From contig NZ_JASGJD010000001.1 of NCBI RefSeq assembly GCF_047601505.1, positions 1,798,001-1,862,000 on the forward strand: DNA of 64,000 nt, written 5' to 3'. The DNA comes from Cloacibacterium sp047601505 (lineage in GTDB: Bacteria > Bacteroidota > Bacteroidia > Flavobacteriales > Weeksellaceae). The notes under the pieces are model-generated. The model searched no databases. It had not been told where the DNA came from and saw only the letters and a list, made by a program, of their open reading frames with translations. The position numbers and the translations under genes were made by a program. How positions within the stretch are numbered: the stretch's first letter is position 1; each line of letters opens with the position of its first letter. Positions 1-8,574 of the stretch are shown piece by piece.

Positions 1-950
1 TGGAAGACAATCTCAGAACGCCTTCAGGTGTTTCTTATATGCTGGAGAATAGAAATATTAGCAATAGAATATTTCCTAATGCTTTGAGGAATAATAAAGT
101 GCAACCGGTAAGAAATTATCCGGATTTGTTGCTCAAGAATTTACTAGAACTTTCTAATCTTCAAACCAGTAAGCCAGAAGTGGTTTTGCTTACACCAGGA
201 ATTTACAATTCTGCATATTTTGAGCATTCTACTCTTGCAAAATTAATGGGAATAGAATTGGTAGAAGGTAGAGATTTGGTGGTAGATAATCTGAAAGTGT
301 ACAAAAAAACAACCAAAGGTTTGGTGCAAGTAGATGTAATTTACAGAAGGGTAGATGATGAGTTTTTAGACCCATTGGTTTTCCGTCCAGACAGTCAGTT
401 GGGAGTTGCAGGTTTGTATTGGGCATATAGAGCGGGAAATGTAAATATTGTAAATGCAATAGGGAACGGTGTTTCAGATGATAAAGCAATTTATGCTTAC
501 GTTCCAGATATGATTAGATATTACCTTAATGAGACACCTATTCTTAATAATGTGCCAACATATCACATGGAAAACGAAGACTACAGAGAAATGGTTTTTG
601 GTAAAATGAACAACATGGTGATTAAACGTACCAACGGAAGTGGAGGTTATGGAATGTTGATAGGAAATAGTGCTACAGATAAACAAATTGATGATTTTAA
701 AAAAGCAATTACAGAAGCACCAAGAGATTTTATCGCACAGCCAATTATTAATCTTTCTTCTTCGCCTTGTTTTATTAATGATGAGCTTTCGCCTCGTAGA
801 GTAGATTTGAGACCTTTTGCGCTGTACGGTCCGAGAGGAATTGATATTGTACCTGGAGGATTAACCAGAGTTGCTCTAAAAGAAGGTTCCTTGGTGGTGA
901 ATTCTTCACAAGGTGGCGGCAGTAAAGATACTTGGGTTTTGAGTGATTAA
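1..950 (+). CDS. Circularly permuted ATP-grasp protein (COG2308 type), 5'-truncated
   Basis: The reading frame is open from base 3, so the gene starts left of the window; 315 residues are visible. The first visible residues, EDNLRTPSGVSYMLENR, are the hallmark of the circularly permuted ATP-grasp family COG2308. Further family blocks follow: VEGRDLVV, YRRVDDEFLDPLVFRPDSQL and NGVSDDKAIYAYVPD. The ATG at 39 lies inside this conserved block and is not the true start. The family is predicted to be an ATP-dependent carboxylate-amine or peptide ligase; its substrate is unknown. The next two genes encode an alpha-E protein and a transglutaminase-like protein, the standard partners of this family, which supports a shared operon. 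The 80-bp gap to the next gene contains a short A/T-rich repeat (953-1000). Confidence 0.88.
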   Translation, partial: EDNLRTPSGVSYMLENRNISNRIFPNALRNNKVQPVRNYPDLLLKNLLELSNLQTSKPEVVLLTPGIYNSAYFEHSTLAKLMGIELVEGRDLVVDNLKVYKKTTKGLVQVDVIYRRVDDEFLDPLVFRPDSQLGVAGLYWAYRAGNVNIVNAIGNGVSDDKAIYAYVPDMIRYYLNETPILNNVPTYHMENEDYREMVFGKMNNMVIKRTNGSGGYGMLIGNSATDKQIDDFKKAITEAPRDFIAQPIINLSSSPCFINDELSPRRVDLRPFALYGPRGIDIVPGGLTRVALKEGSLVVNSSQGGGSKDTWVLSD

Positions 951-1030
951 AAAAATGCAAAGTACAAAGTATAAAGTACAAAATACAAAGTAACAATTAT
1001 CAAATCATTAATTAGATTTAAACTAAAAAT

Positions 1031-1969
1031 ATGTTAAGTAGAGTAGCAGATTCTATTTTTTGGATGTCCAGATATATGGAACGTACCAAATCCGAAATAA
1101 AATTATTGCAAACCAATTATGTAGCATTGCAAGATAATGCCATAAAAGACAATTGGAAATTTATTGTAGAACAATACGGTAGCAAAGATGTTTTAAAAAA
1201 TGATGAATTAAACGATTGGACATATTCTGATGCTTTAATTTATCTCATTACAGACAAAAATAATCCTTCGTCTATCATTAATAATATTTTCTACGCCAGA
1301 GAAAATGCCAGAGCTACGCAAGACCACATAACCAAAGAAATGTGGCAAACGCTTAATAATTTTTATCATTTTGTTCGGAATGATAAAATTAACAGGCAAT
1401 TGAAGTATCAAGATTCTGTAGAAGTGATGGATGCCATTATGCAACAATCTGTTCTGTATATCGGGATGATTAGTACTACAATGGATAGAGGCGTTGGTTA
1501 TTCTTTTATGAGTATTGGCAGGCATATAGAACAAGCTTTGCAAACCTTGAAAATCCTTTCGGTTAAAATTAAAGAAATAGATTACAACATTACCAACGAA
1601 CACGAAGTCAATTCCTTTAGATATCTTTTGTATTCGCTTTCTGGTTATGAATTGTACAATAAAACTTACCGAGGCGAACTCACTTTGCAGAATATCATTC
1701 ATTACGTTTTGTTCAATCCTATTTTTACAAATTCGGTGTATTATGCACTCAACAGAATTAAAACAAGATTAGAGCGAATAAGAGAAGATTCTACCGCCGA
1801 AGCCTTCAATACCGTTCAGTTTGAAGTAGGTAAAATTTTAAGCAAGTTTCAGTATTCTAAACCAGACTTGCAAGATGGCAGAAAGTTGCTTCTTTATCTG
1901 GAAGATATAGAAAAAGACATCAGTTATTTATCCAATTTATTTTCTAAATTCTATTTCGGTTATTTATAA
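1031..1969 (+). CDS. Alpha-E domain protein (DUF403/COG2307)
   Basis: This 312-residue protein begins MLSRVADSIFWMSRYMERT, the typical start of the alpha-E family, and reads as mainly alpha-helical with no signal peptide. It lies between the ATP-grasp gene and the transglutaminase-like gene and ends 3 bp before the latter, so translation is probably coupled. Alpha-E proteins are nearly always found with COG2308 ATP-grasp proteins and are thought to belong to the same peptide-tagging or amide-bond-forming system. No catalytic role has been shown for the family as far as I know. Length and order match the usual operon. Confidence 0.88.
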   Translation: MLSRVADSIFWMSRYMERTKSEIKLLQTNYVALQDNAIKDNWKFIVEQYGSKDVLKNDELNDWTYSDALIYLITDKNNPSSIINNIFYARENARATQDHITKEMWQTLNNFYHFVRNDKINRQLKYQDSVEVMDAIMQQSVLYIGMISTTMDRGVGYSFMSIGRHIEQALQTLKILSVKIKEIDYNITNEHEVNSFRYLLYSLSGYELYNKTYRGELTLQNIIHYVLFNPIFTNSVYYALNRIKTRLERIREDSTAEAFNTVQFEVGKILSKFQYSKPDLQDGRKLLLYLEDIEKDISYLSNLFSKFYFGYL

Positions 1970-1972
1970 GTT

Positions 1973-2965
1973 ATGGCAAAGTACAAAATAAAACACATCA
2001 CACATTATTTTTATAATTCTCCGGTTTACGAATCTATCAATCAAATTATGCTTTATCCGATACAAGATTTGCATCAGACTTTGCATTTTCAGTCTATAAG
2101 AATTACAGATTCGCCAAGTATAGAAGTTTTTAAAGACCATTATTTTAATCAGTTGGGGATTTTTAATATTCTAAAACCTCATTCAGAATTAAGCATACAA
2201 TCTAATATTGTGGTAGAAGTAGTTCCTATAGAAATTCCAAATCTTGAGATTTCCATAGCACAACAGTGGGAAGAAATAGAATTGTTGAAGAAAGATTTTA
2301 CCTTGAAAGATTTCCTCGAATTAGAAGAATTTAAAGCTAAAGAAGAGATTTCTAACGTTGTAAAATCTCTTATTGATAAAGAAAAATCTGTTTTTGAGAA
2401 CGCTTTTAACGTTTCTAAATTTATTTTTGAAAATTTCACGTATAAACAAGGGGTTACCACCATAGAATCTGATATTGATGAAGTTTGGAGTTTGAAAGCA
2501 GGCGTTTGTCAGGATTTTGCACATTTGCTGTTAGAGATGCTTCAGATTGCAGAGTTGCCATCAAGATACGTAAGTGGTTACATTTGCCCGAAAAATCACG
2601 ATTTAAGAGGCGAAGGCGCTACGCACGCTTGGGTGGAAGTTTTCTTGCCAACCTACGGTTGGATAGGCATAGACCCTACTAATAATTGCCTTGTTTCAGA
2701 TAGGCATGTAAGATTGGCAGTTGGTAAAGATTTTCACGATTGTACCCCTGTTAAAGGGATTTATAAAGGAAGTTTAGAACACAGATTAGAAGTTACCGTG
2801 GTAGTAGAAAATACAGACAGTCATATTTCTACACTTTATAATGATTTTTTCAATGATAGAGTAGAAAAGCCGTCTTTTGTAAGCATTAATGAGATTCCTG
2901 AAGATGTAGAAAGTAACAATTCTTATTGGCGAAATATGCAAATGCAACAGCAACAACAGCAATAG
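1973..2965 (+). CDS. Transglutaminase-like cysteine protease-fold protein (COG1305)
   Basis: This 330-residue protein has an N-terminal beta-rich domain (about 1-110) followed by a transglutaminase core. The likely catalytic triad is visible: Cys179 in AGVCQDFAH, His218 in GATHAWVEVF and Asp234 in WIGIDPTNN. No signal peptide is seen, so it is probably cytoplasmic. It ends in a short glutamine run (MQMQQQQQQ) encoded by CAA/CAG repeats. It closes the ATP-grasp/alpha-E/transglutaminase operon, where it is expected to hydrolyse or transfer amide bonds made by the ligase. The physiological substrate is unknown. Confidence 0.9.
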   Translation: MAKYKIKHITHYFYNSPVYESINQIMLYPIQDLHQTLHFQSIRITDSPSIEVFKDHYFNQLGIFNILKPHSELSIQSNIVVEVVPIEIPNLEISIAQQWEEIELLKKDFTLKDFLELEEFKAKEEISNVVKSLIDKEKSVFENAFNVSKFIFENFTYKQGVTTIESDIDEVWSLKAGVCQDFAHLLLEMLQIAELPSRYVSGYICPKNHDLRGEGATHAWVEVFLPTYGWIGIDPTNNCLVSDRHVRLAVGKDFHDCTPVKGIYKGSLEHRLEVTVVVENTDSHISTLYNDFFNDRVEKPSFVSINEIPEDVESNNSYWRNMQMQQQQQQ

Positions 2966-3066
2966 AGCGGTTTTTTCTGTTTTTTATGGAGTGATAATTT
3001 TCATGTTTACACTAATGAAATAATTCGTTAACTTTAATGTATTAAACAATTTAAAATTTTAAAGTC

Positions 3067-3303
3067 ATGGAAAATCACACTATTACTCAAGAATTTCCTG
3101 AATATGCTGATAAAATCTCAGAGCTAAAAATTTCAGATGCACAGTTTTTAAAATTATTTGTTAATTATGAAGAAGTGAATGCTTTGATTTTGCATTACGA
3201 AGACGGAGAACAAAGCCATACCACAGATGAACATCTGACGGATTTAAGGAAAAAAAGAGTACATCTAAAAGACGAAATTTATCAGTATCTACATCTTAAT
3301 TAG
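3067..3303 (+). CDS. Small DUF465 (YdcH-like) protein
   Basis: A 78-residue, highly charged protein. The C-terminal stretch LTDLRKKRVHLKDEIYQYL matches the DUF465/YdcH pattern, small helical-hairpin proteins of unknown function. It stands alone between the operon on its left and a clear rho-independent terminator at 3329-3355. No signal peptide or membrane segment is seen. The family assignment is by pattern memory and is fairly secure; no function can be given. Confidence 0.75.
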   Translation: MENHTITQEFPEYADKISELKISDAQFLKLFVNYEEVNALILHYEDGEQSHTTDEHLTDLRKKRVHLKDEIYQYLHLN

Positions 3304-3328
3304 TTAATTTATAGTACAATAATACCAA

Positions 3329-3355
3329 AAGCGACCGATGAGGTTGCTTTTTTTT
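3329..3355 (+). terminator. Rho-independent terminator after the DUF465 gene
   Basis: An 8-bp stem AAGCGACC/GGTTGCTT with one G-U pair and loop GATGA is followed by a run of eight T. Confidence 0.8.
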
Positions 3356-3464
3356 ATGGGTTTGTATTTTATTATTTTTTTATTAATAATTAATTATCCT
3401 TGTTTAATTTATAATAATGATTATCTTTGAATAAAGCTAGAATCATTTACTATAAATATATATC

Positions 3465-3941
3465 ATGAGATTAAAAATTATTTTCTTTGCCTTTGTCGCA
3501 AATATTTCGGCGATAAAAGCACAAGAATCTGTTAATCCTTCTGGAGGAAATTATTCAGGATCTTCTGGAGGAGTTACCTATTCTATAGGGCAGGTTTTTT
3601 ATGAGACACTTTCGTCTCCCAATAATGCAAGTATATTGCAAGGGGTACAGCATTCTTACGAGATTTCAGAAACTTTGGGGAGTAATGCTTTTGAGATAAG
3701 TTTAAACTTAAAAGTGTATCCAAATCCTACTACAGACGAATTGAACTTAAATCTAGATTTAAGCGATTTCGCAAAATACAGCTATGAGTTGTATACTAAT
3801 TCTGGGAAGCTTTTAAGCGCTAAAAAAATCAATTCTAAGATAACCAGTATTAATATGGTTTCTTATCCGGCATCTATTTATCTATTAAAGGTAATTAAGG
3901 ATAACGGACGTGTTAAAGTATTTAAAATTTTGAAAAAATAA
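3465..3941 (+). CDS. Secreted protein with type IX secretion (T9SS type A) sorting domain
   Basis: A 158-residue protein with an N-terminal signal peptide (about 1-19, ending IKAQ). A glycine/serine-rich region follows (GGNYSGSSGGVTYSIGQVFY). The C-terminal 75 residues form a T9SS sorting domain: it begins LKVYPNPTTDELNLNL and ends YLLKVIKDNGRVKVFKILKK. Such proteins are exported by Sec and then moved to the surface by the type IX system, where the tail is removed. The mature part is only about 60 residues and is also found upstream of sorting tails in other flavobacterial proteins. The next gene starts 10 bp downstream, so the two are probably co-transcribed. The exact role is unknown. Confidence 0.8.
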   Translation: MRLKIIFFAFVANISAIKAQESVNPSGGNYSGSSGGVTYSIGQVFYETLSSPNNASILQGVQHSYEISETLGSNAFEISLNLKVYPNPTTDELNLNLDLSDFAKYSYELYTNSGKLLSAKKINSKITSINMVSYPASIYLLKVIKDNGRVKVFKILKK

Positions 3942-3951
3942 TTAAAAAACA

Positions 3952-5052
3952 ATGAAAAAAATCTATTTTCTATTCAGTATTCTATTTTCAATGGTGCTAT
4001 TAGCTCAAACTCCAGAGGCTTTTAGCTATCAGGCAATTATTAGAAATTCAAGCGGTGAGCTTGTTAAAAACCAAAACGTAGGCTTTAAATTTTCTATTTT
4101 AAAAGGCTCTGTTAGCGGTGCAGTTGTTTATTCTGAATCTCAAAATAAACTTACAGATGTTAATGGATTAATTACTCTAATGATAGGGGCGGGAAGTCCT
4201 ATATCAGGTTCTATGTCTTCAATAGATTGGAGTACCGATATTTATTTTATGAAATCTGAAGTTGATGTAGCAGGAGGTACATCTTATACAATTAATGGCA
4301 CATCTCAAATGCTTAGTGTACCTTATGCATTATATGCTAAAACATCGGGAAGTTCTATTCCTGGTCCAATGGGGCCTCAAGGTGTTACAGGTGCTACTGG
4401 GCCTCAAGGAGTTGGTTTTAGTAACGGAACATCAGGAGGGCAAGTTTACCTCACGTCTTCAGTGTCTCCATTTTCTCCTCAAGCACCTCAGAATTTAACT
4501 GGGGATTTTAGTATTAGCAGTTCAGCAGTAGCTAGCTTAAGTGCTAATTCTGCCGCTACGGGTAATAATATTGTTTCAGCTATAAATTCTACAAATGGAG
4601 CTAACACAGGGGTTGTTAAACCTGCTCGTTTAGGAACTGGCACAGCATCTTCATCTACATTTTTAAGAGGTGATGGTACTTGGGCAACTCCAGCATCAGG
4701 AAGTAGTGGTTCTCAAAAAATTCAAATTTTAACGCTTTCTGAAAATGTAATTTCTGATTTATCTGTGAGAACAATCCTTTTTAATCTTAATGGGAATTCT
4801 CCAACAGCAAGAAGTATAACAATTCCATCATCATCAAGTTATGAGGCAGGAACAATTTTATATTTTAGTATATATAATTTTACAGGATCAGCTTCTACTT
4901 GGATTATCACTTCACCTAATTCAACCTTATACTCTGGAAACGCATCTACTAGTAATGGAGTTTCTATGTCAAGTGGAGCTCCGTTAGGTAATGCTCTTTC
5001 TGGATTTAGATTATTAGCAGATGGCAATGGTAATTGGATAAGGTTATTATAA
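3952..5052 (+). CDS. Secreted collagen-repeat (GXY) surface protein
   Basis: A 366-residue protein with a signal peptide (1-18, ending LLAQ). Residues about 19-130 form the Bacteroidota domain typified by EAFSYQAIIRNSSGELVKNQ and ending MLSVPYALYAK. A short collagen-like stretch follows (GPMGPQGVTGATGPQGVG). Next is a Ser/Thr/Ala-rich region resembling tail-fibre repeats (ARLGTGTASSSTFLRGDGTW), and a beta-rich C-terminus. No T9SS sorting tail is visible. It probably acts outside the cell or on the surface as a structural or adhesive protein, and forms a pair with the sorting-tail gene 10 bp upstream. Its terminator at 5300-5328 is separated from the stop codon by a MITE-like insertion. Confidence 0.75.
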   Translation: MKKIYFLFSILFSMVLLAQTPEAFSYQAIIRNSSGELVKNQNVGFKFSILKGSVSGAVVYSESQNKLTDVNGLITLMIGAGSPISGSMSSIDWSTDIYFMKSEVDVAGGTSYTINGTSQMLSVPYALYAKTSGSSIPGPMGPQGVTGATGPQGVGFSNGTSGGQVYLTSSVSPFSPQAPQNLTGDFSISSSAVASLSANSAATGNNIVSAINSTNGANTGVVKPARLGTGTASSSTFLRGDGTWATPASGSSGSQKIQILTLSENVISDLSVRTILFNLNGNSPTARSITIPSSSSYEAGTILYFSIYNFTGSASTWIITSPNSTLYSGNASTSNGVSMSSGAPLGNALSGFRLLADGNGNWIRLL

Positions 5053-5063
5053 ATGTTATTAGA

Positions 5064-5282
5064 TAACCTGTAGTGCATTATCAAAATTCATTCAGATGAT
5101 TCATTAAAAGTAAAATACGCAAAGGCGCAATTAAAATTTTCATTGAAACTGTCTTTAAGGCGCAAGAAAATCAAAGATTATCAATTTTAACAAAGTTAAA
5201 ACTTTGCGCTTTAAAGACAGTTTCAATGAAAATTTTAATTGCGCCTTTGCGTTTAATTTTTTATATAATGCACTAGAGGTTA
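5064..5282. mobile_element. MITE-like element, copy 1 (near-perfect long palindrome)
   Basis: A roughly 219-bp non-coding element bounded by 18-bp terminal inverted repeats: TAACCTGTAGTGCATTAT at the left and its complement with one mismatch at the right (5265-5282). Internal arms contain ACGCAAAGGCGCAA and its complement TTGCGCCTTTGCGT, and the centre is TTTTAACAAAGTTAAAA. In this copy the right arm is an exact inverted copy of the left arm over about 40 bp, unlike the other copies. It lies between the collagen-repeat gene and that gene's terminator. Related copies lie at 13162-13345, 14303-14490 and 14553-14776. Confidence 0.75.
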
Positions 5283-5299
5283 AGATATTACTAATATAG

Positions 5300-5328
5300 A
5301 CAAGTTTCCCAAAAAGGAACTTGTTTTT
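5300..5328 (+). terminator. Rho-independent terminator
   Basis: The stem ACAAGTTTCC/GGAACTTGT (one bulged T) with loop CAAAAA is followed by five T. It probably served the gene ending at 5052 before the intervening repeat element was inserted. Confidence 0.65.
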
Positions 5329-5342
5329 ATGTGTAAAATCTT

Positions 5343-5382
5343 CATTCTCAACCTCAACCTTAACCTCAATCTCATCCTCTAC
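5343..5382. repeat. Degenerate hexanucleotide (CTCAAC/CTCAAT-like) tandem repeat
   Basis: About six imperfect units of CTCAAC, CTTAAC, CTCAAT and CTCATC directly abut the 3' end of the tex gene on the opposite strand. This is a simple-sequence array of the kind common in flavobacterial intergenic regions. Confidence 0.55.
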
Positions 5383-5383
5383 C

Positions 5384-7507
5384 TTAAAGAATCATCGTCA
5401 ATTGTATTCTTTTTCTCTGCTCATCTATTTCCAGCACTTTTACCTGAACGTGTTGGTGTAGTTTTACCACTTCGTTTACATCAGACACAAAACCGTCTTT
5501 CAGTTGAGAAATATGCACCAAACCACTTTCTTTAATCCCTACATCTACAAAACAGCCAAAAGCGGTAATGTTATTCACAATTCCTGGTAGAATCATGCCG
5601 ATGTACAAATCTTTGATGGTTTTTACATTTCGGTCAAATTCAAAAACTTTGGCAGATTTTCTAGGGTCTAATCCAGGTTTTAAAAGCTCTTTTAAAATGT
5701 CTTTAATTCCCAGAATTCCAATATCTTCGGTAATGTATTTTTCCGGATTAAGTAGGTTTATTTTTTCTTTATTGGCAATCAATTCTTCGGTTTTCAATCC
5801 CAAATCTTTTGCCATTTTTTCTACTGTTTTGTAAGCTTCAGGATGCACCGCCGAATTATCTAGCGGATTTTTTGCATTTTTTATCCTTACAAAAGCTGCT
5901 GCTTGTTGATAGGCTTTTTCTTCTAATCTGGGTATTTTTTTCAAATCTTTTCTCGAGGTGAAAGCTCCATTTTCAGCTCTGTAATTCACAATGTTTTCTG
6001 CCATTTTTTCGCCAATTCCAGAAACGTAACTTAGCAAAGATTTACTGGCGGTATTCAGGTTAATTCCTACAGAATTTACACATCTTATTACCGTGTGGTC
6101 TAATTCTTCTTTCAGTTTGGTTTGGTCTACATCGTGCTGATATTGTCCTACACCAATAGATTTAGGGTCTATTTTTACCAATTCAGCCAAAGGATCCGAA
6201 AGTCTTCTTCCGATAGAAACCGCACCACGAACCGTCACATCATAATTCGGGAATTCTTCTCTTGCAATTTTACTCGCCGAATACACCGATGCGCCCGCTT
6301 CGGAAACCACAAAAACTTGTAAATCTCTATCGAAACCAATTTTCTTGATGAACTGCTCCGTTTCTCGGCTCGCTGTTCCGTTTCCGATGGAAATGGCTTC
6401 TATATTGCAAGAATTCACCAAAGATTTTATCTTCTTCATGGCCATACCTGTTTCGTTTTGAGGAGCGTGCGGAAAAATAGTTTCATTGTGAAGTAAATCT
6501 CCTTTTTCGTCTATGCAAACTACTTTACAACCCGTTCTATAACCTGGGTCTATTGCCAAAATCCTCTTTTCGCCGAGAGGTGCTGCCAATAATAATTGTT
6601 GAAGATTTTCTGCAAAAACTTCTATTGCTTTTTGGTCGGCTTTTTCTTTGGCTTCCTGCAATGCTTCGTTAGAAATGGCAGGCTCTAACAATCTTTTGTA
6701 AGCATCTGCAATGGCTAATTTTATCTGTTTAGCACAATCGTTATTGCTTTTTAGGGTTGCATTTTCTATAATTTCTAAAGCTTCTTCTTTGTCTATATCT
6801 ACCGAAACTTTTATAAAACCTTCGTTTTCGGCTCTCAGCATGGCGAAAAGTCTGTGAGAAGGTGCTCTGTTCAAGGGTTCTTGCCAATCAAAATATTGAG
6901 AGAATTTTTGGGCTTCTTCCTCATTTTTTTTAGCTTTTACCACTTTTGTAGAAATCACCGCTTTCCTTTGGAATGTTCTTCTAAGATTTTTTCTGATGTA
7001 AAGATTTTCGTTCAGCCATTCTGCAATAATATCTCTTGCCCCTTGCAAAGCTTCGTCGTCATCGGCAACATCTTTGTTCAAATATTTTGAAGCGAGATAT
7101 TCTATATCGTCTGACTTTTGAGACATAATAATTTTTGCTAGCGGTTCTAAACCTTTTTCTCTTGCAGCATCTGCTTTGGTTTTCTTGCGTTTCTTGTACG
7201 GAAGATAAAGGTCTTCTAGCTCTTGCAAATCAAAACTTTGAGTAATTTTATTTTGAAGTTCTGGCGTTAAAGCATTCTGTTCTTCAATAGATTTTAAAAT
7301 GCTTTCTTTGCGCTTAACAATTTCGTCAAAGTTTTTGTTGAGTTTATAAATTTGTTCTATGGCTACTTCGTCCAGATTGCCAGTTTTGTCTTTTCTGTAT
7401 CTTGCGATAAAAGGGATGGTGCAATCTTCAGATAGAAGCTGTAGTGTGCTTTCTATGCTTTTGCTAGGGATTTGTAAACGTTCTTGGATGTATTGTTCTA
7501 CGGTCAT
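5384..7507 (-). CDS. tex: Tex, S1 RNA-binding transcription accessory protein
   Basis: A 707-residue cytoplasmic protein matching Tex along its length. An N-terminal helical region contains IPFIARYRKDKTGNLDE (31-47) and LYLPYKKRKKTKADAAREKG. A YqgF/RNase H-like domain begins at AIDPGYRTGCK (318-328). Helix-hairpin-helix segments (NTASKSLLSYVSGIGEKMAE) follow, and a C-terminal S1 domain starts near 633 (GMILPGIVNNITAFGCFVDVG). Tex binds nucleic acid and affects transcription and expression of stress and virulence genes in other bacteria. The protein is complete; its size is slightly under that of E. coli YhgF. It is transcribed alone, convergent with the genes to its left. Confidence 0.95.
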   Translation of the reverse strand: MTVEQYIQERLQIPSKSIESTLQLLSEDCTIPFIARYRKDKTGNLDEVAIEQIYKLNKNFDEIVKRKESILKSIEEQNALTPELQNKITQSFDLQELEDLYLPYKKRKKTKADAAREKGLEPLAKIIMSQKSDDIEYLASKYLNKDVADDDEALQGARDIIAEWLNENLYIRKNLRRTFQRKAVISTKVVKAKKNEEEAQKFSQYFDWQEPLNRAPSHRLFAMLRAENEGFIKVSVDIDKEEALEIIENATLKSNNDCAKQIKLAIADAYKRLLEPAISNEALQEAKEKADQKAIEVFAENLQQLLLAAPLGEKRILAIDPGYRTGCKVVCIDEKGDLLHNETIFPHAPQNETGMAMKKIKSLVNSCNIEAISIGNGTASRETEQFIKKIGFDRDLQVFVVSEAGASVYSASKIAREEFPNYDVTVRGAVSIGRRLSDPLAELVKIDPKSIGVGQYQHDVDQTKLKEELDHTVIRCVNSVGINLNTASKSLLSYVSGIGEKMAENIVNYRAENGAFTSRKDLKKIPRLEEKAYQQAAAFVRIKNAKNPLDNSAVHPEAYKTVEKMAKDLGLKTEELIANKEKINLLNPEKYITEDIGILGIKDILKELLKPGLDPRKSAKVFEFDRNVKTIKDLYIGMILPGIVNNITAFGCFVDVGIKESGLVHISQLKDGFVSDVNEVVKLHQHVQVKVLEIDEQRKRIQLTMIL

Positions 7508-7874
7508 TATCTCAATTTTCTGACTGCTAAAATACGAGGGATTTATGGAATAATCAATTTTAGGTTTTTATTTATGTTTTTAATTATATTTGAGAAGAAT
7601 TAGTGGCTTGCGCAAAGTCTCCTGACTTTGCGTAGCGGGGTGTCAATTCACTGTTGTTTCCCAACAACTTTTCAAAAAAAATATGTTTTTCCATATTTCT
7701 ATATAAATCATATTTATTACATTTGTTTTAAACTAATGTATGAATACTCAAAATAAATTGCAAATCAAGCACTTACAGATGTTTACAAACGGTTTATTTG
7801 TTTATAACCAATGTTTAAGTACTTCATTTCGTCTATTTGGGTGTTGCCTACAATTCATAAACTTACGTCACAAA
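7508..7874. other. Intergenic region upstream of tex and of the gene at 7875
   Basis: This A+T-rich gap holds the divergent upstream regions of tex and the next gene. A palindrome CGCAAAGTC-TCCT-GACTTTGCG lies at 7611-7632 and is related to the repeats at 9219-9453. A candidate TAnnTTTG promoter is at 7718-7725. The frame of the next gene is open back to an ATG at 7740, but that leader has no protein-like character. Confidence 0.5.
7718..7725 (+). promoter_or_regulatory. Candidate Bacteroidota -7 box (TACATTTG)
   Basis: This is an exact TAnnTTTG match 150 bp before the preferred ATG at 7875 and 15 bp before the alternative ATG at 7740. No good TTG -33 element was recognised. Confidence 0.4.
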
Positions 7875-8384
7875 ATGAAAAATGAAGTTTCAAAACTTTT
7901 TGCATCAATAATCTTAGCTGTCATTATTGTAGGTATAGGGTATTTCATTCTTATGGGTATTTCAAATTATGTTGGTTGGTATGGTTATGAAAAATGGAAG
8001 TATAGAGTTGGAACAGATAGTATAGAGAACTCTAAAAAAAGAAATGTCTTCGTTAAAGAATTAAATTATAAAATTATTGATGGAAAAAATCTGAACGACT
8101 TTAAATTTACACCTTATATCGAAAGAGCATTTCGATATGGAAAACATTCGAGTAGAGAAACGGTTATAGATAAATACACTAAATTTCCATATAATCTAAG
8201 TTACGAGCGGAATAAAAACGACTCTATTGCTCTTGATATTATTAACAAAGAAAAACTTGATAGTTCAAATGTTGTTTGGGGATACTTGAAAAATCCAAGT
8301 TTAAAAGATACAATAATTATCAAAATTGAGGGAGCTAAGGATAAAAACAATGAAGAAAAAAGTGGAATTATTAAAATATGGTAA
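7875..8384 (+). CDS. Unrecognised membrane-anchored protein
   Basis: A 169-residue protein from the ATG at 7875. One N-terminal transmembrane segment (KLFASIILAVIIVGIGYFIL) is followed by a charged extracytoplasmic region with many Lys, Asn and Asp. No known domain was recognised. The ATG at 7740 would add 45 residues of cysteine- and phenylalanine-rich sequence with no signal character, so the internal ATG directly before MKNEVSKLF is preferred. The gene sits at the edge of the RAYT/REP region, and a GC-rich palindrome begins 9 bp after its stop. Its composition matches the host, so it is probably resident rather than part of the mobile element. Confidence 0.55.
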   Translation: MKNEVSKLFASIILAVIIVGIGYFILMGISNYVGWYGYEKWKYRVGTDSIENSKKRNVFVKELNYKIIDGKNLNDFKFTPYIERAFRYGKHSSRETVIDKYTKFPYNLSYERNKNDSIALDIINKEKLDSSNVVWGYLKNPSLKDTIIIKIEGAKDKNNEEKSGIIKIW

Positions 8385-8392
8385 AAGAACTG

Positions 8393-8511
8393 CCCCTGCT
8401 GGCGCGAGCGTCACGCTCGTGCCCATAATAATAAAAAATGAGTAGAAAGTATAAACTTTTAAAATTAATGAAAATTAGTAATGTGGACACGAGCAAGATG
8501 CTCGCGCCAGC
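8393..8511 (+). mobile_element. Internally deleted RAYT/REP mini-element
   Basis: The left palindrome (GGCGCGAGCG-TCA-CGCTCGTGCC, 8401-8423) is followed by CCCATAATAATAAAAAATGAGTAG. This aligns with the leader and first codons of the intact RAYT gene at 8590-8630: ATGAGTAGAAAGTATAAA here versus ATGAGCAGAAAATATAAA there. After about 25 unrelated bases it continues into the right palindrome GGACACGAGC-AAGAT-GCTCGCGCC (8484-8508), which also follows the intact gene. It therefore looks like a RAYT element that has lost almost all of its coding region while keeping both ends. Confidence 0.7.
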
Positions 8512-8574
8512 CTTTAGATTTGCATAACAAATAAAATACTTAGTTTTAATAAAAACAACCAGACCAACAAAGTG

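Noticed and set aside
5384..7507. Several plus-strand frames opposite tex
   Set aside because: They are antisense shadows of a well-conserved gene, without family features.
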